From assembly GCA_043228905.1 (NCBI GenBank), contig JBHGNT010000016.1, positions 16,678,001 to 16,742,000 on the forward strand: a DNA stretch of 64,000 nt. The letters are read 5' to 3'. The position numbers were made by a program, and so were the translations under genes. The DNA comes from Azolla caroliniana. Its lineage: Eukaryota > Polypodiophyta. The notes below the pieces were generated by a model, which saw only the letters and a program-made list of their open reading frames with translations, made no database searches and was not told the origin of the DNA. This document shows positions 22,940 through 34,625 of this stretch, piece after piece; the first letter of the stretch is position 1, and the number at the start of each line of letters is the position of its first letter.

Positions 22940-24190
22940 CCTCACTTTAGATTGGAGTCTCTTCATTAGAAACATAGAGCTCGCAGATATCCTAACTTTG
23001 TAAATTTTTTGTCACAATTTGTATTTCAAAATCATGAACATGACCCTCATCGTGCGTTCATGCCATTAACAGTGATTCAAAGTTGGTCGGTCCACATCCC
23101 AAATTGAACACAATTACTGGTTTCCTATTTGATAATGTCGAAAGGAAAATTGTCCCTATTGCGCAAGAAAGATGAAGAGTGGTTGTAGGGACCCATAGTT
23201 ATGCTTATAGTGTTCAAGGGTGAGTTAGGTGGAGACATGTGTTCATATTTCAATCACATCTCATCGGATTAATCTGCTCTAACAACTCATACCTTCAAAA
23301 ATTTTAAAACCTCACAAGTCCAAAGTAAACTTTCCAACTCTAAATTTCCTCCATCCTTGAGCCCCAAGATTCCCAAGAAATCAAAAACTCAAACCATCCA
23401 CTAATCGAAAAAACAGAACCTAAAAACACTAGCCTAGACATTTTATAAGACTTTGGAGCTTTCTTGTCCATTAGTTGAGTTTGTATTTGTATTCATATCT
23501 ATGGAGGGGACTTGGTTCGATGTGCCTGCATATGATATTTATGGTCTTAAGTGAGATTTGAACCTGCGCCTTTAGTTTGGAGTCTAGACAACAATGTATT
23601 CTAACAAATTGAAATAATATCTCTTCATTCTTCATATCTTTTATGCATATTGATTTTGATCATTCTAGATTCTCAACTATTTGCTTTCTGATTAGGAGGT
23701 ATTCATATCATCTTTACAAAAAATAATTTGAACTTTTGACCTTTGTGTCATTTGAGAGCCCATGAGTCATGACAAGACCTCCAACTTTGCCACAACACCC
23801 CATTAAATGTTTATGTTTGTGACATTTGTGGTGGCTTTATCATGATAGTTGTATCAATATGATATTTAATCATTTCAACAATGTTAGAATCAACCTACAA
23901 CATTGTACAATCGAGTTTGAAAGTTTCCACAAATGAAACATCATTTGTTAAATTTAAGAAAAAAGAAATTATTAATGGAAGAGACTTAAATTATCTTCCA
24001 TTGAAAGGGTCAGAGATGGATGTAGTATTATTTTATACCCTAAGAGTATAGATCAAACCCAAAACAATTTATTAACAAGAGAAGCATAAATTCTAATGTA
24101 TAGCATATCATAATCACGCCACGCAAATTATCAATGTGTATTAGCCATCACATAAGTTTTACTTATACTCGAACTTTGGCATTGCATTTA
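22940..24190 (+). repeat. Right direct repeat flanking the AKR gene
   Basis: It is the counterpart of 18380-19660 plus 20570-20640. The copia LTR at 24248 interrupts the locus just beyond it, where a second AKR copy would be expected if the whole unit had been tandemly duplicated. Confidence 0.7.
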
Positions 24191-24247
24191 TTTTTCCTTC
24201 ATTTTCCCTCACCCTCATCCGTATCCATATAGATTTCTATATGTAAA

Positions 24248-24647
24248 TGTTAACGTGTGGAAGCTTATGACAAACCGACTCAGCCAAATAGCAACAGAAC
24301 TCAAATACAGGTTTAATGGAACCTCGTGAACACATAGTGCACACAGGAAGAGACAAAGAGAGCAGAACATAAACTCTATATTCAAAAAATAACACTCTGT
24401 ACATACATCGTGCTTCCACAACACTATTTATATGAGTCCTTAAAAGGACTAACAGAAGTACTTATGTACTTCAATGCTCATACGAGCGGCTGGCACTAAC
24501 TATGAAGATAATGACTACCTAGTTGTCTAAAAGCATAGGCCCCTAATAGCCTTTCGTTTCACACTTGATCCGGCTCTCTGATCCGGATACAATCAGGCTG
24601 AAGCTTGTACAGTCGATCCGGATCCGGTTGCGCTTGTCCACCCAACA
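24248..24647 (-). repeat. Copia LTR (element E, 3' LTR)
   Basis: In minus orientation it runs from TGTTGGGTGG to CACGTTAACA. It has a TATA-like tataaata near 24430 and a polypurine tract (gagggggag) just outside its 3' LTR start at 24648-24657. The LTR is close to that at 27920-28351 and more distantly related to those of C2 and C3. Confidence 0.8.
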
Positions 24648-24840
24648 CTCCCCCTCAAGCTCAAGTTGAGGTCGGATCGTGGTATTAGTGTTTGTGGTAG
24701 CCGGTCCTTTCCTCCGGCTCCTTCTGGCGTCCTCTCGCCTTACTCGCGCTCCTTGTCCAGTCCGGTGTCGCGTTGTTACGTGCGTGCGTGTAGAAGGGGC
24801 GGGGCCACGGGGGTCTTGGACTAGGGAGTGGAGGAGGAAG
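24648..24840 (-). mobile_element. 3' untranslated tail of copia E, truncated
   Basis: It is similar to the pre-LTR tails of C3 (56640-56839) and of the fragment at 28352-28590: ggcgagaggacgccagaaggag, then a polypurine tract. There is no RNase H coding sequence; the element is cut off where the F LTR begins. Confidence 0.7.
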
Positions 24841-24849
24841 AATAAGACC

Positions 24850-25290
24850 AAAAATGGAAGTTTAGCTCAAGACGAGGTGAGAAAGAATAAGACAATAAAA
24901 TAGAATAGACGGGCAAGATGCTCAACAAGTTAGGTTAAGGAAACATGAACCTTTACAATGGTGGCCGCCATGGCTGCACCAAACGACTATGAGAAAAACC
25001 CTAAAGGAAAACCCTAACCGAAACCCTAAAACCGAATAGGAAACCCTCGACCTAAGTGGTATGCCTCTCTCCCTCAAAATAGGCAACCCCTCATAAGTGA
25101 CCCCTCCCTTCCTTTTATAGCCCAAGGAAGGGGGGACCTTACAATGTGGGATAAAATTCCCCTCTTCTTTCTACATACCATTTCCTAGTATACATGTGCA
25201 CATATTGCACACCATCGATTTGCCCATTCCACCCCGGTTTCACACTATAGCTGGAAATCTTCACCACATCCACCCCCACCAAACTGCACA
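24850..25290 (-). repeat. Putative LTR of repeat-protein element F
   Basis: In minus orientation a good TATA box (ctataaaag near 25117) is followed by a leader containing several TTTAGGGTTT-like stretches and a T-rich U5. It follows directly after the ORF at 25261-27177. No second copy is in the window, so the boundaries are guesses. Confidence 0.45.
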
Positions 25291-27177
25291 TCCACTGGTA
25301 TGTGCCAAGAAAGGAAAAGGGTGAGAGATTTCGGCGACGGTGATCAATCGAGTCTTTCGCCTTACCGGCACCCAACCGTCTTGCCGGTCCCTTGCCAGTC
25401 CCTTGCCGGCGTCGATCCGTCTTGCCGGCTCCTTACCGGCCCCGACCCGCCGGCTCCATCCGATCCACCATGTCCGGCGCACGCACCTTCTTCTTCGACC
25501 GGCCATCCCGAACACCGTTGCCGATCCGGTCTCCCTTCCTTCGCTCACCACGCATGTCCTCCGGTTAGACCCCCGATTACTTCGATTGCTCGCCGGGTGC
25601 CGCTCCTCGCGTATCACGTGTGTTCCACCTCCAGCTCGACCTTCTCCTTGCCCTGAACACCTCGTACCGACTCCCTTCGTTCTGCGCTCGGCTTCCGTAG
25701 GCACTTTCCGTGCGTCGTTGTCGTCCATCAAATGTGCGCTCGTGCTTTGGTCCTTACGTGACCCTGTTACGCACTCTTGGCTTCTCCCTCGCTCGTCGTG
25801 CTCTCTCACCGTATAGCGTACCATCATCCCGACCACCATGTCAGTGTCCTTCGCGACTCCCGTCACCGCTTCATCCCGACTCTCGTCCTCTTGGCACGCT
25901 TGGCCTGGCATGCCTTCCGGGACGCCACGCTTCCTCTTCCCGGCACGTAGCCCGTTGCTCTCCACGCACCTCCTCCGGTTCTCAAGACATAGCCTTCCAT
26001 GTTCGCCGATTATCCGTTGATACCGGCACCTCACTGCTCCGTCTCTTGCCGCGTGCATTCCTCGCAAAGGCTCGTATGTCCTCCGGGTGCGCTCCCGAAC
26101 TCTCTGATCGCACTCCGGATTCCGCCCTTTTCGTGCCGCGTATGTTCCTCCTCTGGTTTTATCGTCTCCGCATGCCGAACACCTCAACGTGTCGACTCTT
26201 CCTGCTCCACGCTTGCCTTCCATAGGCTCTTCTCGTGCGCCGATGTTGTACCCCGAATATGCGCCCATTCTTTGGCCCTTAGGTGACCCCATTCCGCGTT
26301 CCTTGCCTCTCCTTTGCCCGTCGTGCTCTCTCGCCGTAGAGCGTACCGTCATCCCGACCTCCGTGTTGGTGTCCCTCGAGGCTCTCGTTACTGCCTCGCC
26401 TCGACTCTCGTCCTCTTGGCCCATTTGGCCTCGCATGCCTTCCGGGACGCCGCACTTCCTCTTCCCGGCTCGTAGCCTGTTGCTCTCCACGCACCTCCTC
26501 CGGTTCTCAAGACATAGCCTTCCATGCTCGCCGATCATCCTCGTGCTTGTCGTTCGGCCTTTACGCGGCCACATCGCACGTCTCGCACTCCGCTCCACTC
26601 TGCGTACCCTTTCGAAAAGGTACATTGCTTCCCCGACATCCGTGTCGGTGCTCTCGTCTTCGGTGTCCTCTGAAACCTTCGATGTTGCCGCTTCGCCTTG
26701 AGGTACACCCTCTTGGTCCGCCTGGCCCGCTCGGCCGCACACATCCTTTGGGATGCCCCGTTTGCTCTTCACGGTACGTGACCCTCCGTTCTCCATGCAT
26801 CCCCTCCGTTTTCCCAGACACAATCCTTCGTTCATGTCGATCACGCTCGTCTCGATTCGTCGATCTTGGCATCTTGTCGCACTGTCCGTCGTCCTGCACT
26901 TGCCTCTCGAAGGCTTCCTCCGACCGTCATCGTCGATCACTCGTTGCGGCTCCTTCGAATGCACGCTTGCTTCTTGGCCCTTCGCCGGCCGTAGTGCATG
27001 CTCCGTTTTACGCCGTAGTGCATACTTCGTATTACGCGCCTCATCCACCGTAGACCCGACCTCCGCGTTGGTCTCTTCGTCCTTCGTTGCCGTAGCCCAT
27101 TCCGACTCGGGCTTGCCGTCTTGGCCCCGCTCGTCCATTATTTCATACCGGATATCTACACTGGTCTCCAACTCCAC
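25261..27177 (-). CDS. Long ORF with internal repeats in element F
   Basis: I do not recognise this family. The open frame is 638 residues, basic and GC-rich, with at least two strong internal repeats of about 90-100 residues (each starting IGEHGRLCLENRRRCVESN) and a weaker one near residue 115. The nucleotide sequence near 27180-27270 resembles part of the repeat region at 61.0-61.2 kb, which lies downstream of a gag-like domain, so both may be tails of gag-only elements. The high GC content means the frame may be open by chance; another minus frame is also largely open. It may not be translated. Confidence 0.4.
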   Translation of the reverse strand: MELETSVDIRYEIMDERGQDGKPESEWATATKDEETNAEVGSTVDEARNTKYALRRKTEHALRPAKGQEASVHSKEPQRVIDDDGRRKPSRGKCRTTDSATRCQDRRIETSVIDMNEGLCLGKRRGCMENGGSRTVKSKRGIPKDVCGRAGQADQEGVPQGEAATSKVSEDTEDESTDTDVGEAMYLFERVRRVERSARRAMWPRKGRTTSTRMIGEHGRLCLENRRRCVESNRLRAGKRKCGVPEGMRGQMGQEDESRGEAVTRASRDTNTEVGMTVRSTAREHDGQRRGKERGMGSPKGQRMGAYSGYNIGAREEPMEGKRGAGRVDTLRCSACGDDKTRGGTYAARKGRNPECDQRVRERTRRTYEPLRGMHAARDGAVRCRYQRIIGEHGRLCLENRRRCVESNGLRAGKRKRGVPEGMPGQACQEDESRDEAVTGVAKDTDMVVGMMVRYTVREHDERGRSQECVTGSRKDQSTSAHLMDDNDARKVPTEAERRTKGVGTRCSGQGEGRAGGGTHVIREERHPASNRSNRGSNRRTCVVSEGRETGSATVFGMAGRRRRCVRRTWWIGWSRRVGAGKEPARRIDAGKGLARDRQDGWVPVRRKTRLITVAEISHPFPFLAHTSGCAVWWGWMW

Positions 27178-27600
27178 ATCGGCCTCTAAGTCCTCACCGC
27201 CACCCGCCGTCTCTTCGGTCTAATGTTGATCCGCAACCGCCAAAGTCTCAAGAATAGGTGTGGAGGGTTTCCCTTGCTCTCCGTCTTCCGCCAAGCCGTA
27301 ATCACCGTGCCCGGTTAGCCTCCTTCTCGCGCTCACCGGCTCCCACCGCGTGTTGTGGCTCGTACGCCTCGGCCTCCAATCATGCCGACTTAGCCTTCGC
27401 CCGGATCGGTCTCGGCCGATCGAGTTCCGGTTTGGTCGACTCCCTTCCGTAACCGTAACCGACCGCTACATGTTTGTCCGCACCAATCCGGCCTTGCCGG
27501 CTCTTCTTCGGTTCAGGCCCGATTGACCAGACCCCGCTCCAATCTTCTTCCGCCTCGTTCCAGGCTCTGACCGGCTGTATTCCTTGCGCTTCGTGCGCGG
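27178..27600 (-). other. GC-rich 5' part of element F, frame decayed
   Basis: It continues the F base composition. A short segment matches the 61-kb repeat protein at nucleotide level (gagactttggc, gagacggcgggtggcggtga versus gagactttctcc, gagacggaaggtggtggcga). No intact ORF or LTR boundary is seen. Confidence 0.4.
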
Positions 27601-27919
27601 GTCCTAACTACTATTGATAATCTATTATGTTGCTTTACGTTGTTTTTCTACTGTGTCATTCTCATGGGTGAAGAAGGTACAATGTTGAGGAGGTTGGCCA
27701 AGAAGATGGTTTGTGTAGAAGATAACGAGGAAAAAAACCAAGAAAAAGAAGTATGTTGAAGTGGTTTATCCTAAAAACTTCTCCACGAGTTTGGGTTCAT
27801 CCAAAGCACTTTATTTTGGTAAACAAGTTTTGTAAGATAAAAGTAGTATATATAAAGGAAAATGTAAAACAAAAGATTACCACAAAAGTTCTTTTTCCTA
27901 AAAGAGATTGTAAAAGTAA
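27601..27919. other. AT-rich unassigned segment
   Basis: The sequence changes sharply to AT-rich. A 76-codon open frame (27753-27983 +) runs into the LTR, so it is unlikely to be a gene. It may be host sequence between two insertions. Confidence 0.4.
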
Positions 27920-28351
27920 GTACGTGGAAGCTTATGACAAACCGGACAACAGCAGAAAGAACGAAGAAAGATGGAGACCTTGAAACACACACACACACAC
28001 AGACCTCGGGAGAGACAGAGAGAGTAGAACATAAACTCTATTCAAAATAATAATACTTTGTGCTATTTACAACGTGCTTCGACAACACTATTTATACAAG
28101 TCCTTAAAAGGATTGACAGAAGTACTACGTACTTCAATGATGATACGAGCGGTTGACTTACACTAACTACTAGGACAATGACTACCTAGTAGTCTAGAAG
28201 TGTAGGCCTCTACTAGCCTTCCGGTTCACACTTCAGTCCGACTCTCCGATCCATCTCCTGGTTTTGGATATCATCCAGACACCGATCCACATATGATCCG
28301 ACTCAAGCTTATACAGCCAATTCGGATCCGGTTGAGCTTGTTCGCTCAACA
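27920..28351 (-). repeat. Copia LTR (3' LTR, C2/E family)
   Basis: It aligns with the E LTR (gtggaagcttatgacaaacc, aactctattcaaaataat, tatttatacaagtccttaaaagga). Its 3'-LTR start in minus orientation, TGTTGAGCGAAC, is preceded by a gagggggag polypurine tract. It is clearly diverged from the C2 5' LTR at 52139-52596, so it may or may not be C2's own 3' LTR. Confidence 0.7.
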
Positions 28352-28590
28352 CTCCCCCTCAAGCTTAACTTCAGGTCGGATTGTGGTGTTCGTATCTGTG
28401 GCAGCCAGTTCTTTCGTCCAGCTCCTTTTGGCGTCCTCCCGCCTCGCTCGCGTTCCTTGTTTGGTCCGATTCCTCCTTTTACGACCCGTCTGGTTCTGCG
28501 CTCCTCGACCTCCTTGGTTAGCTTGTTTGCTCAACAGGCCCATCTAAGCTCCTTTGTTGTTGTGACTCTGACGTCGACTTCATTGCTCGC
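28352..28590 (-). mobile_element. Pre-LTR tail of a copia element
   Basis: It is related to the C3 tail at 56620-56839, with shared gggcctgttga, gaggtcgagg and ggaggacgcc-like blocks. It is non-coding. Confidence 0.65.
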
Positions 28591-29099
28591 AACAAAGACT
28601 CACATTATTAGAGGCAACGATACGATGAGACTAGCCTCAACCTCAACATGGACCAAACTTGCACACCACCTCCAATACAACTAGTAGCATCCCATAATTG
28701 GGACAAGCTCGGGAATAACTTCATTCATGGGGCCCAAATGCCAACTCAAGAGAAGGCTAGAAGACTTGGAGTTGGCACTAGGAAGGTGAAAAGTAACAAT
28801 GGTGCAACAAAAAAAGCAAATTTAACAAGATGCACCAACAATGCCCAAAGAAAATCGAAGACGGTGACGATATGATGGTGACAACTACAACTTGACAATC
28901 AACATAGCTCAATGATGAAGATTGCAAGAAAGTGGTTTGGACCATACATTATGACAAATGCAAATGACAACACCACTTACGACCTCTCTAAACTCAACAT
29001 CAAAAGACTAGTGGTTTCGATAGTAGGAGAACGAGTTAAGATCTTCAAGAAGTGGCAAAAAGATGAGTTGAACCTCAATGACTCAAGAAGATGAACATA
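28591..29099 (+). mobile_element. Inserted gypsy fragment with integrase tail
   Basis: A short open stretch on the plus strand (28912-29094) reads KWFGPYIM and GERVKIFKKW, which fits the GPY/F module at the C-terminus of gypsy integrases. It interrupts the minus-strand copia sequence between RNase H and the tail. No LTRs or duplication were found. Confidence 0.5.
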
Positions 29100-30904
29100 A
29101 AAGGAACAAAGGATTGAGACGCTCACAAACGAAATGGTAGTGCACCTCAATGTGCTTAGTCTGGGCATTAAAGACAGGGTTCTTTGCTACCTAGATGTTG
29201 TTGAGGTTGTCACAGTAGATCGTTGTTGGATCGGACACCTCCTCCTGCAGATCCTAAACCGGCCCGTGTCAACCTTTCCGGATGAATAGTGACGAGTCCG
29301 ATTTGGACGTCGCAAAGCCCATCCGATGCAATCGTTGTGTGATCTTCGCGTTCCAGGCACGTGGGGCTTGCTTTAGTCCGTAAAGGGACTTCTTCAATTG
29401 GCACACCACCGAAGTGTTCGTTCTGGAGTGAAATCCGGGGGGTTGTACCAAGTACACCTGTTCCTCAAGTTCACCTTGCAGGAACGCATTCTTTACATCC
29501 ATCTGATGTAAGTGCCACCCCTTTGCTGTAGCTACCACGATCAAAACATGGATGATCGTCATCTTCGCGACCGGCGCAAATGTCTCATCGTAGTTGATGT
29601 CGTGTTTCTGCACATAGCCTTTTGCTACTAATCGGGCCTTGTATCGGTTGACCGAGCTGTCAGTGTTGTACTTGACCTTGTACACCCACCTACATCCGAT
29701 CGGCTTCACACCTTTCGGTGCGTCAACTAGGTCCCAGGTTTCATTCTCCGCCAATGCGCGCATCTCTTCCTCCATTGTGGCACGCCAATTTGCATCCTTC
29801 GCCGCTTTTGCGTAGCTCTCTAGCCCATGCATTTCCGCTACATGGGTCATGTACGCATAGTGATGTGCCATGTACTCGTTGTATCCGAACCACACAACAG
29901 GGTTCTTCTAGTAGGTAGATCGGCGTAATTGCTCATTAGCCGATGTTGAGCCTTTCTTGACTCACGCGGACTTCGCTCTCAAAGGCCCGTCATCACTTTG
30001 CTCGGAGTCAGATTCGCGTCGATCCGACTCACCCTTATTCGTGCCGTACTCCAGCATCTTCTTCTTCCCTTTTTCCTTGCGCGTAAGTTGTCTCCTCGGC
30101 TTTTTGCGCGGAGAATGCACGGACGAGTCTCCACTACTCGCCTGTTCTTCTTCGAACCGACTTAGTCTTCCATTCAGTCCACTTAACGGAAACGAGATCG
30201 GGCTCTCTTTGAGGGTCCTGATTTCACCCTCATCCGAAGGCACTTCAGCCTCGTTGGCCTCATCGTCAGAGCTCGGATTGGAGGTGAGGTCTAGAGTCGG
30301 AAGCAAATACCAGGACGTGGACTCGTCAAACACAACATCACGACTCACGTGAGCTTGTTTGGTTCAGGGGTTATAACACTTATAACCCTTCTGCTCGTCC
30401 GAATAGCCGACTAGGATACACTTCTCGGCCTTCGCTTCCAGCTTCCTCTATTTCTCCTTCCTCACATGCAGATACGCAATACTACCGAAAACTCTCAAGT
30501 GTCGTAGATTCGGCTTCCTTCCGAAATATAGCTCATGCACCGACACTTTGTCTCCGATCCGATTCTGGATGTACACCGCGGTTCGTACTACCTCGGCCCA
30601 ATAGAACTTGGACAAGCTCTTTTCTTCAAGCATTGCCCGCGCCGCTTCTACAATCGACTGATTTTTCCTTTCAGCCATGCCGTTTTGCTCTGGCGTATAT
30701 CTGCAACTGAATTCGCGTTGAAGTCCCATCTAATGCAGATACCCGTTGAATTCACCTAAAAAGTACTCTTTTCCGCCATCCGACTGCAGGCACTTGATCT
30801 TTCTTCATGTTTCCATTTCGACGAAACTCTTGAGGTCCCGGAAATAGTCGAAGACTTCACTCTTCTTCTCAATAAGGTAGATCCACTTGTGCTGTGTGTT
30901 AATC
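29100..30904 (-). pseudogene. Copia C2: integrase end, RT and RNase H remnant
   Basis: Read on the minus strand it has: integrase core from TQHKWIYLIEKK (about 30895) through YTPEQNGMAERKNQS with the catalytic Glu; integrase tail (FGRKPNLRHLRVFG); an acidic linker (29962-30348); RT from YNEYMAHHYAYM to SSLFIRKG (29269-29895), including MDVKNAFLQGELEE and SLYGLKQAPRAWN; then, after a deletion that removes the YxDD region, a short RNase H stretch (TKHIEVHYHFVCER near 29150). The 5' half lies at 51121-52068, separated by the Tat insertion. Stops and deletions make it inactive. Confidence 0.88.
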
Positions 30905-31400
30905 CTAGGGGTTGGACAATAACCTAACATAGGGTGTCCACTTAAGACACTTCTCTAAAGGGTGGTACGACAGAATGACTTACGACACAACGCTTAATTA
31001 GACCTTAATTGGTTACTTAGCAATCCATAATTAACACGCGTAAGATATAACAATGACTACAGAACGGTAATCAACACTGAGAGATTAAGACAATAAGCTC
31101 TATTAATTATCCGTTTCTGATTACATTATAACCGGGCCTTTATATAGGTCTCCGGTGCGAAATACAAAACGGTGCCAACTGGCACTTTTACGGGATCGGT
31201 CCGGATCCGGATCGGCATATCGATTCCGGTCCGTCCGTCCACATCTTCTCATATATTAATATCTCTATTAAGATTACTAATTACAACAGTTCCCGAATAA
31301 ACTATTCCTTTTCACACTTTGATTTGGACCTCCTTAAGCCTTCTTGTTAGCCGGTAACACATGGCATGCCCGTGGGACAGTACCTTGTACGTCGAACCCA
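30905..31400 (-). repeat. Tat 3' LTR (copy 2)
   Basis: In minus orientation it contains actgtcccacgggcatgcca near its start and tatataaagg mid-way, matching the plus copy at 11987-12480. The left end is placed where copia integrase coding sequence resumes. Confidence 0.65.
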
Positions 31401-31413
31401 TTATCCGGCCCTT

Positions 31414-34167
31414 TTATGCTTCGTCCAAAATGTCCAGAATGCTTTGCTCCAAAATTTCCAATGGCTCGTCGGGAATCTGTTGCTGTTGTGGCTGCTGCTG
31501 CTATAGCTGTTGTTCCGTTGGGGCTGTTGCTACTATTCCGTTTGTGGTTGTGGGTGCTACTCCGTTTGTACCTTCTTCGTTTGGGGTTGCGGCTCCGTTT
31601 GTTGCGCTAGCATCGGCATTTCCTTTGTTGGTTCCTCCGTCGGAGTTGTATGTGGCTGACTGACCCTGGCCTGGTCCCTGTCTAGTCCTTGCATCGGTGA
31701 CGGTTCCTCATCACTAAGGTTGACCGTTGCCGCCTTTCTCGCTTTTTCTTCCCGCAGCCGGGACCGCTCATAGCTCCCAAACTGGATTTGAGCCTCCAGC
31801 CGATCGTCGTCCAGTTGAACTACGAGCTGCCGGACCTGTACCAGTTGTTCATCCGCCAAGGCTGTGAAATCTTCGGCCAACTCATCCCTTATGGTGGTGA
31901 AGTCCTCCGAGGTCATCGTATAACAGTCGTCGCCCTCCTTTCGCCGGTTTTCCACGTCTGCCCTAAGCAATTGGAGTTCCGCCGTATTTTGCGCCCATTT
32001 CGTCCACCAACGCACAGAGCTGTCGTCAATCAAGCTTTTGGTCTTAGTGAGCCATGACCGGAGGATGCATTGGATCCGTTCGGCTCCCATCTGTTATTTA
32101 TTTTCTGTGGCTTGTCGCTCTTCCTTCAATTTCTTGATGATCCGAACCGTGTCCGCCTCCTACTCCCTATAATGCGACAATTGATTTTGATAGCTTGTTT
32201 GCAACCTTTGTAATACCATTGTCGCTCTTTCCTTGTCTTCATGGTTCTGTTTGTGGAGCTCCATCCGGTCATTCGCCGCTTCCTCCAATAGCCTGGAACT
32301 TTCCGCTCGTTTTTCGGCGAGTGCCGTTGTGGCCCTATCAACTTCTTGCCGGAGCTCGGCCATCCGTTCCTGCTGCTGCTTATACTCCGTCTCCAGCTGC
32401 TTGTAGTCCCGATGAAGATGATCGAAATCATCGGTCTTCTGCTTCAGCCTCTGATTGATCTGCAGGCGCGCGTGGTCCTCCCAGTCCTTCTGTTGACGGA
32501 GCTCTTCCTTCAGCCTCTCGATTTCCGTTTCCGCCATCCGTCGTAGCTTGTCTTTTTCCTGCAACAATTTCTCTTTTTCCTCCTTCAGTCGGTCGTAAGC
32601 ATGACGTCCTTTACGCAGGTTTTCCTCTGCTCGGCGAAGGTTCTCAGCAGTCTTTTTTAATTGTTCTTCGGCCGCCTTCTTCAAGTCGCGTTCGTGGCAC
32701 CGTAATGCTTCTTGTGCGGCGAGCTCATCTCGTAATTCCGCAAGCTCTTGGGCTTGCGCCGCATCTTTCTTTGGGACAGTTTGTGTCTCCGGGGTCTTAT
32801 TCCTCTGTACATTAACCGGAGTCACCGGTGCTTGGATCTACGTTGCGGTTAAGGCCATTTTGGCCATATCTCCTGTGATCCGATCCAAGTCTTGTTCGAG
32901 GCACCAGATCCTTGACTGGGCCGTCTCCAGTTCATCGGTTGTGACAAGCAACCGTTCCGTTTGCGCTCTTTCCTCTGCCTCTATGCATCCGACTACTCCG
33001 GCAATTTGTTCTCCTATCCATCGGAGCCATTGGCTGCCGGTGCACTGTTGTTGCGCTTGCACGGAGAGTTGGCTGATGGGTTCACTCGCCGGTGGCTGGT
33101 CCCGCTTTACTGCGTCGAGTTGCGCTTCTGGTTCTGCCAGCTGACTGTTTTGCCATTCCGGCTCTGAGTGTGTTTTGGCTAGTCGCCCTAAACCCTACTC
33201 TTGAGTTACGGGGCTTGCTGGTGCTGCCTGTTGTGCAGGGACTTCTGTGACCGGTTTTCTCCGAACCGGTTCCGGTACCTCCCTTGGCGTGGGATGCTCA
33301 GCGTGAGTTGTGGGCGTTCCATCCTTCTGTGGGTCCAAATGCTTCCGGGCTGATTCAACGGTGCTCTTCACCGGCCGCCGCTGGAGGTGCTCAGTGGGTT
33401 CTTCCTCCATTTCTTCCGCCTGAGTCCCGGCATTCATTCTTGCCGCCAGGGTGTTCGTTTTCGGTTGCACCGGTCGGTGGAGTGGGCTCTTCAGGGGCCG
33501 TGCCGGTGTCTCCTCACTTGCATTCGTCGGCCGCTTTTGGCTGGCGCGCTCCTTTGCCGCCTTCTCTGCGTCGGCCGTCTTCCCCTTAGTGGCCTTGGAG
33601 GCCAATAGTTGTTGTCGTTTCGAAGCAGGTTTCGGGGTGCCATCCGTTGCTCTTCCCCGCTTCTTGGTTTGGACAGGCTCAACCGGTGGCGCCAACAGGG
33701 TGAGCCATTGTGTCACCGCATGCCATATTTTCCGGCCTTCCTTGCCGTCCATTCCTCTTACTATATCAATGGCCGTACACAGCCCGTCGGCGATCAGCAC
33801 CGACCAATCTACCTTGACCCCTTCGTACGTTGCGATGATCAAGCCTGCTCGGTTCTAAGGCATGACGGGGGGTCGAGGGTACACATGGCCGAACTCATGG
33901 AGCACACGGGCAATTTCGCGGAATAGCATATCTTCGCCGCCCTGTGTCTTGTAGCCCTTGTTGGTTAGAGAGTACGCACCGAAATATTTGATGAATTGCT
34001 CGGAGGTAGGATTGTCGATCGTATAGATGCCTCGCTCCGGAAGGCCTATTAACGCACAGATCGCCTCCTCCATGATCACCTCTGTGTCGATTTCTTTTAT
34101 AATCTTTTCGGCCTCCTTGTGTGGCCCCGCCTCCATGATCATTAAAAAACCCTCCAATCCATGCTGT
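31414..34167 (-). pseudogene. Tat accessory ORF (copy 2), coiled-coil protein
   Basis: A single minus-strand frame spans nearly the whole interval with few in-frame stops (near 33852, 33192, 32835, 32157, 32094). N-terminal domain: FGAYSLTNKGYK, LIIATYEGVKVDWS, IWHAVTQWLTLL. Then comes a basic Pro/Thr-rich region, then strong coiled coil at about 33060-32160 (heptads such as LKEEKEKLLQEKDKL), then the conserved RWWTKWAQNTAEL, RKEGDD, RDELAEDF block, and a Gln-rich tail ending ILDILDEA in the -1 frame. Its first codons are at 45800-45848, beyond the chromovirus insertion. No hydrophobic membrane segment is evident, so it does not look like an envelope protein. The function is unknown; a scaffold or packaging role is speculation. 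Confidence 0.8.
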
Positions 34168-34614
34168 TGTTAGGAATAGTACTAAAGCAGAGATGGAATT
34201 AGTACTAGAGAAGAGCAGTACTATTAGTACTAAGAGGACGGGACTGCGTAAGACTCCTGAGAGAGAGAGAAAGAGAGAAGCAAAAAGAGAGATAGCGAGA
34301 ATGAGAGAGAGAGAAGGATGATGACAACAGCTCTTATATTATATGAAAGATAAGTACAAATTGGCTAAGAGGCTTAAGACTGGTGTTGAACCAATTTGGT
34401 TCAACATAATGCCTAGTGCCTTCTTTTATAGTGTTGTCAAGAGTAATCCTGAAACTTCTAGAATGTTCCAGAGAAATCTGGAATATACATTACTTTCTTA
34501 TAATAAAACATAAATGAAAATAATATCCAATGAATTACAATGGATGGTGTGATGGTTAAGAGCTCGACCCATATGCCATAAGGTTATGGGTTCGAGTCTT
34601 GCCATATCATGACA
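34168..34614 (-). repeat. Chromovirus A 3' LTR
   Basis: In minus orientation it starts TGTCATGATATGG and ends ATTCCTAACA. It contains, in order, an antisense tRNA-like segment, HSE units (34451-34468), a TATA box with its first T at 34430, and the primer-like leader (34386-34397). Confidence 0.92.
34451..34468 (-). promoter_or_regulatory. Heat-shock element in A 3' LTR
   Basis: Four contiguous alternating 5-bp units, GAAnnTTCnnGAAnnTTC, 21 bp upstream of the TATA box. Three or more units is the accepted minimum for an HSF trimer site. Confidence 0.7.
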
Positions 34615-34625
34615 CTATCTCCCCC

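Noticed and set aside
24990-25060. Telomere-like CCCTAAA/TTTAGGG stretches
   Set aside because: Only a few interrupted units occur, inside what looks like an LTR leader. This is not a telomeric tract or a convincing interstitial array.
25300-27223. Several long plus-strand open frames opposite element F
   Set aside because: GC-rich repeat sequence keeps many frames open. The plus-strand translations are Arg/Ser/Pro/Leu-rich without motifs and are probably shadows.
27753-27983. Small plus-strand gene next to the LTR at 27.92 kb
   Set aside because: The frame runs into the LTR, has no recognisable motif and lies in AT-rich sequence with ambiguous boundaries.
31414-34167. Envelope-like protein in the Tat 3' ORF
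   Set aside because: The position fits, but no signal peptide, transmembrane helix or cleavage site is apparent, and the protein is mostly coiled coil.
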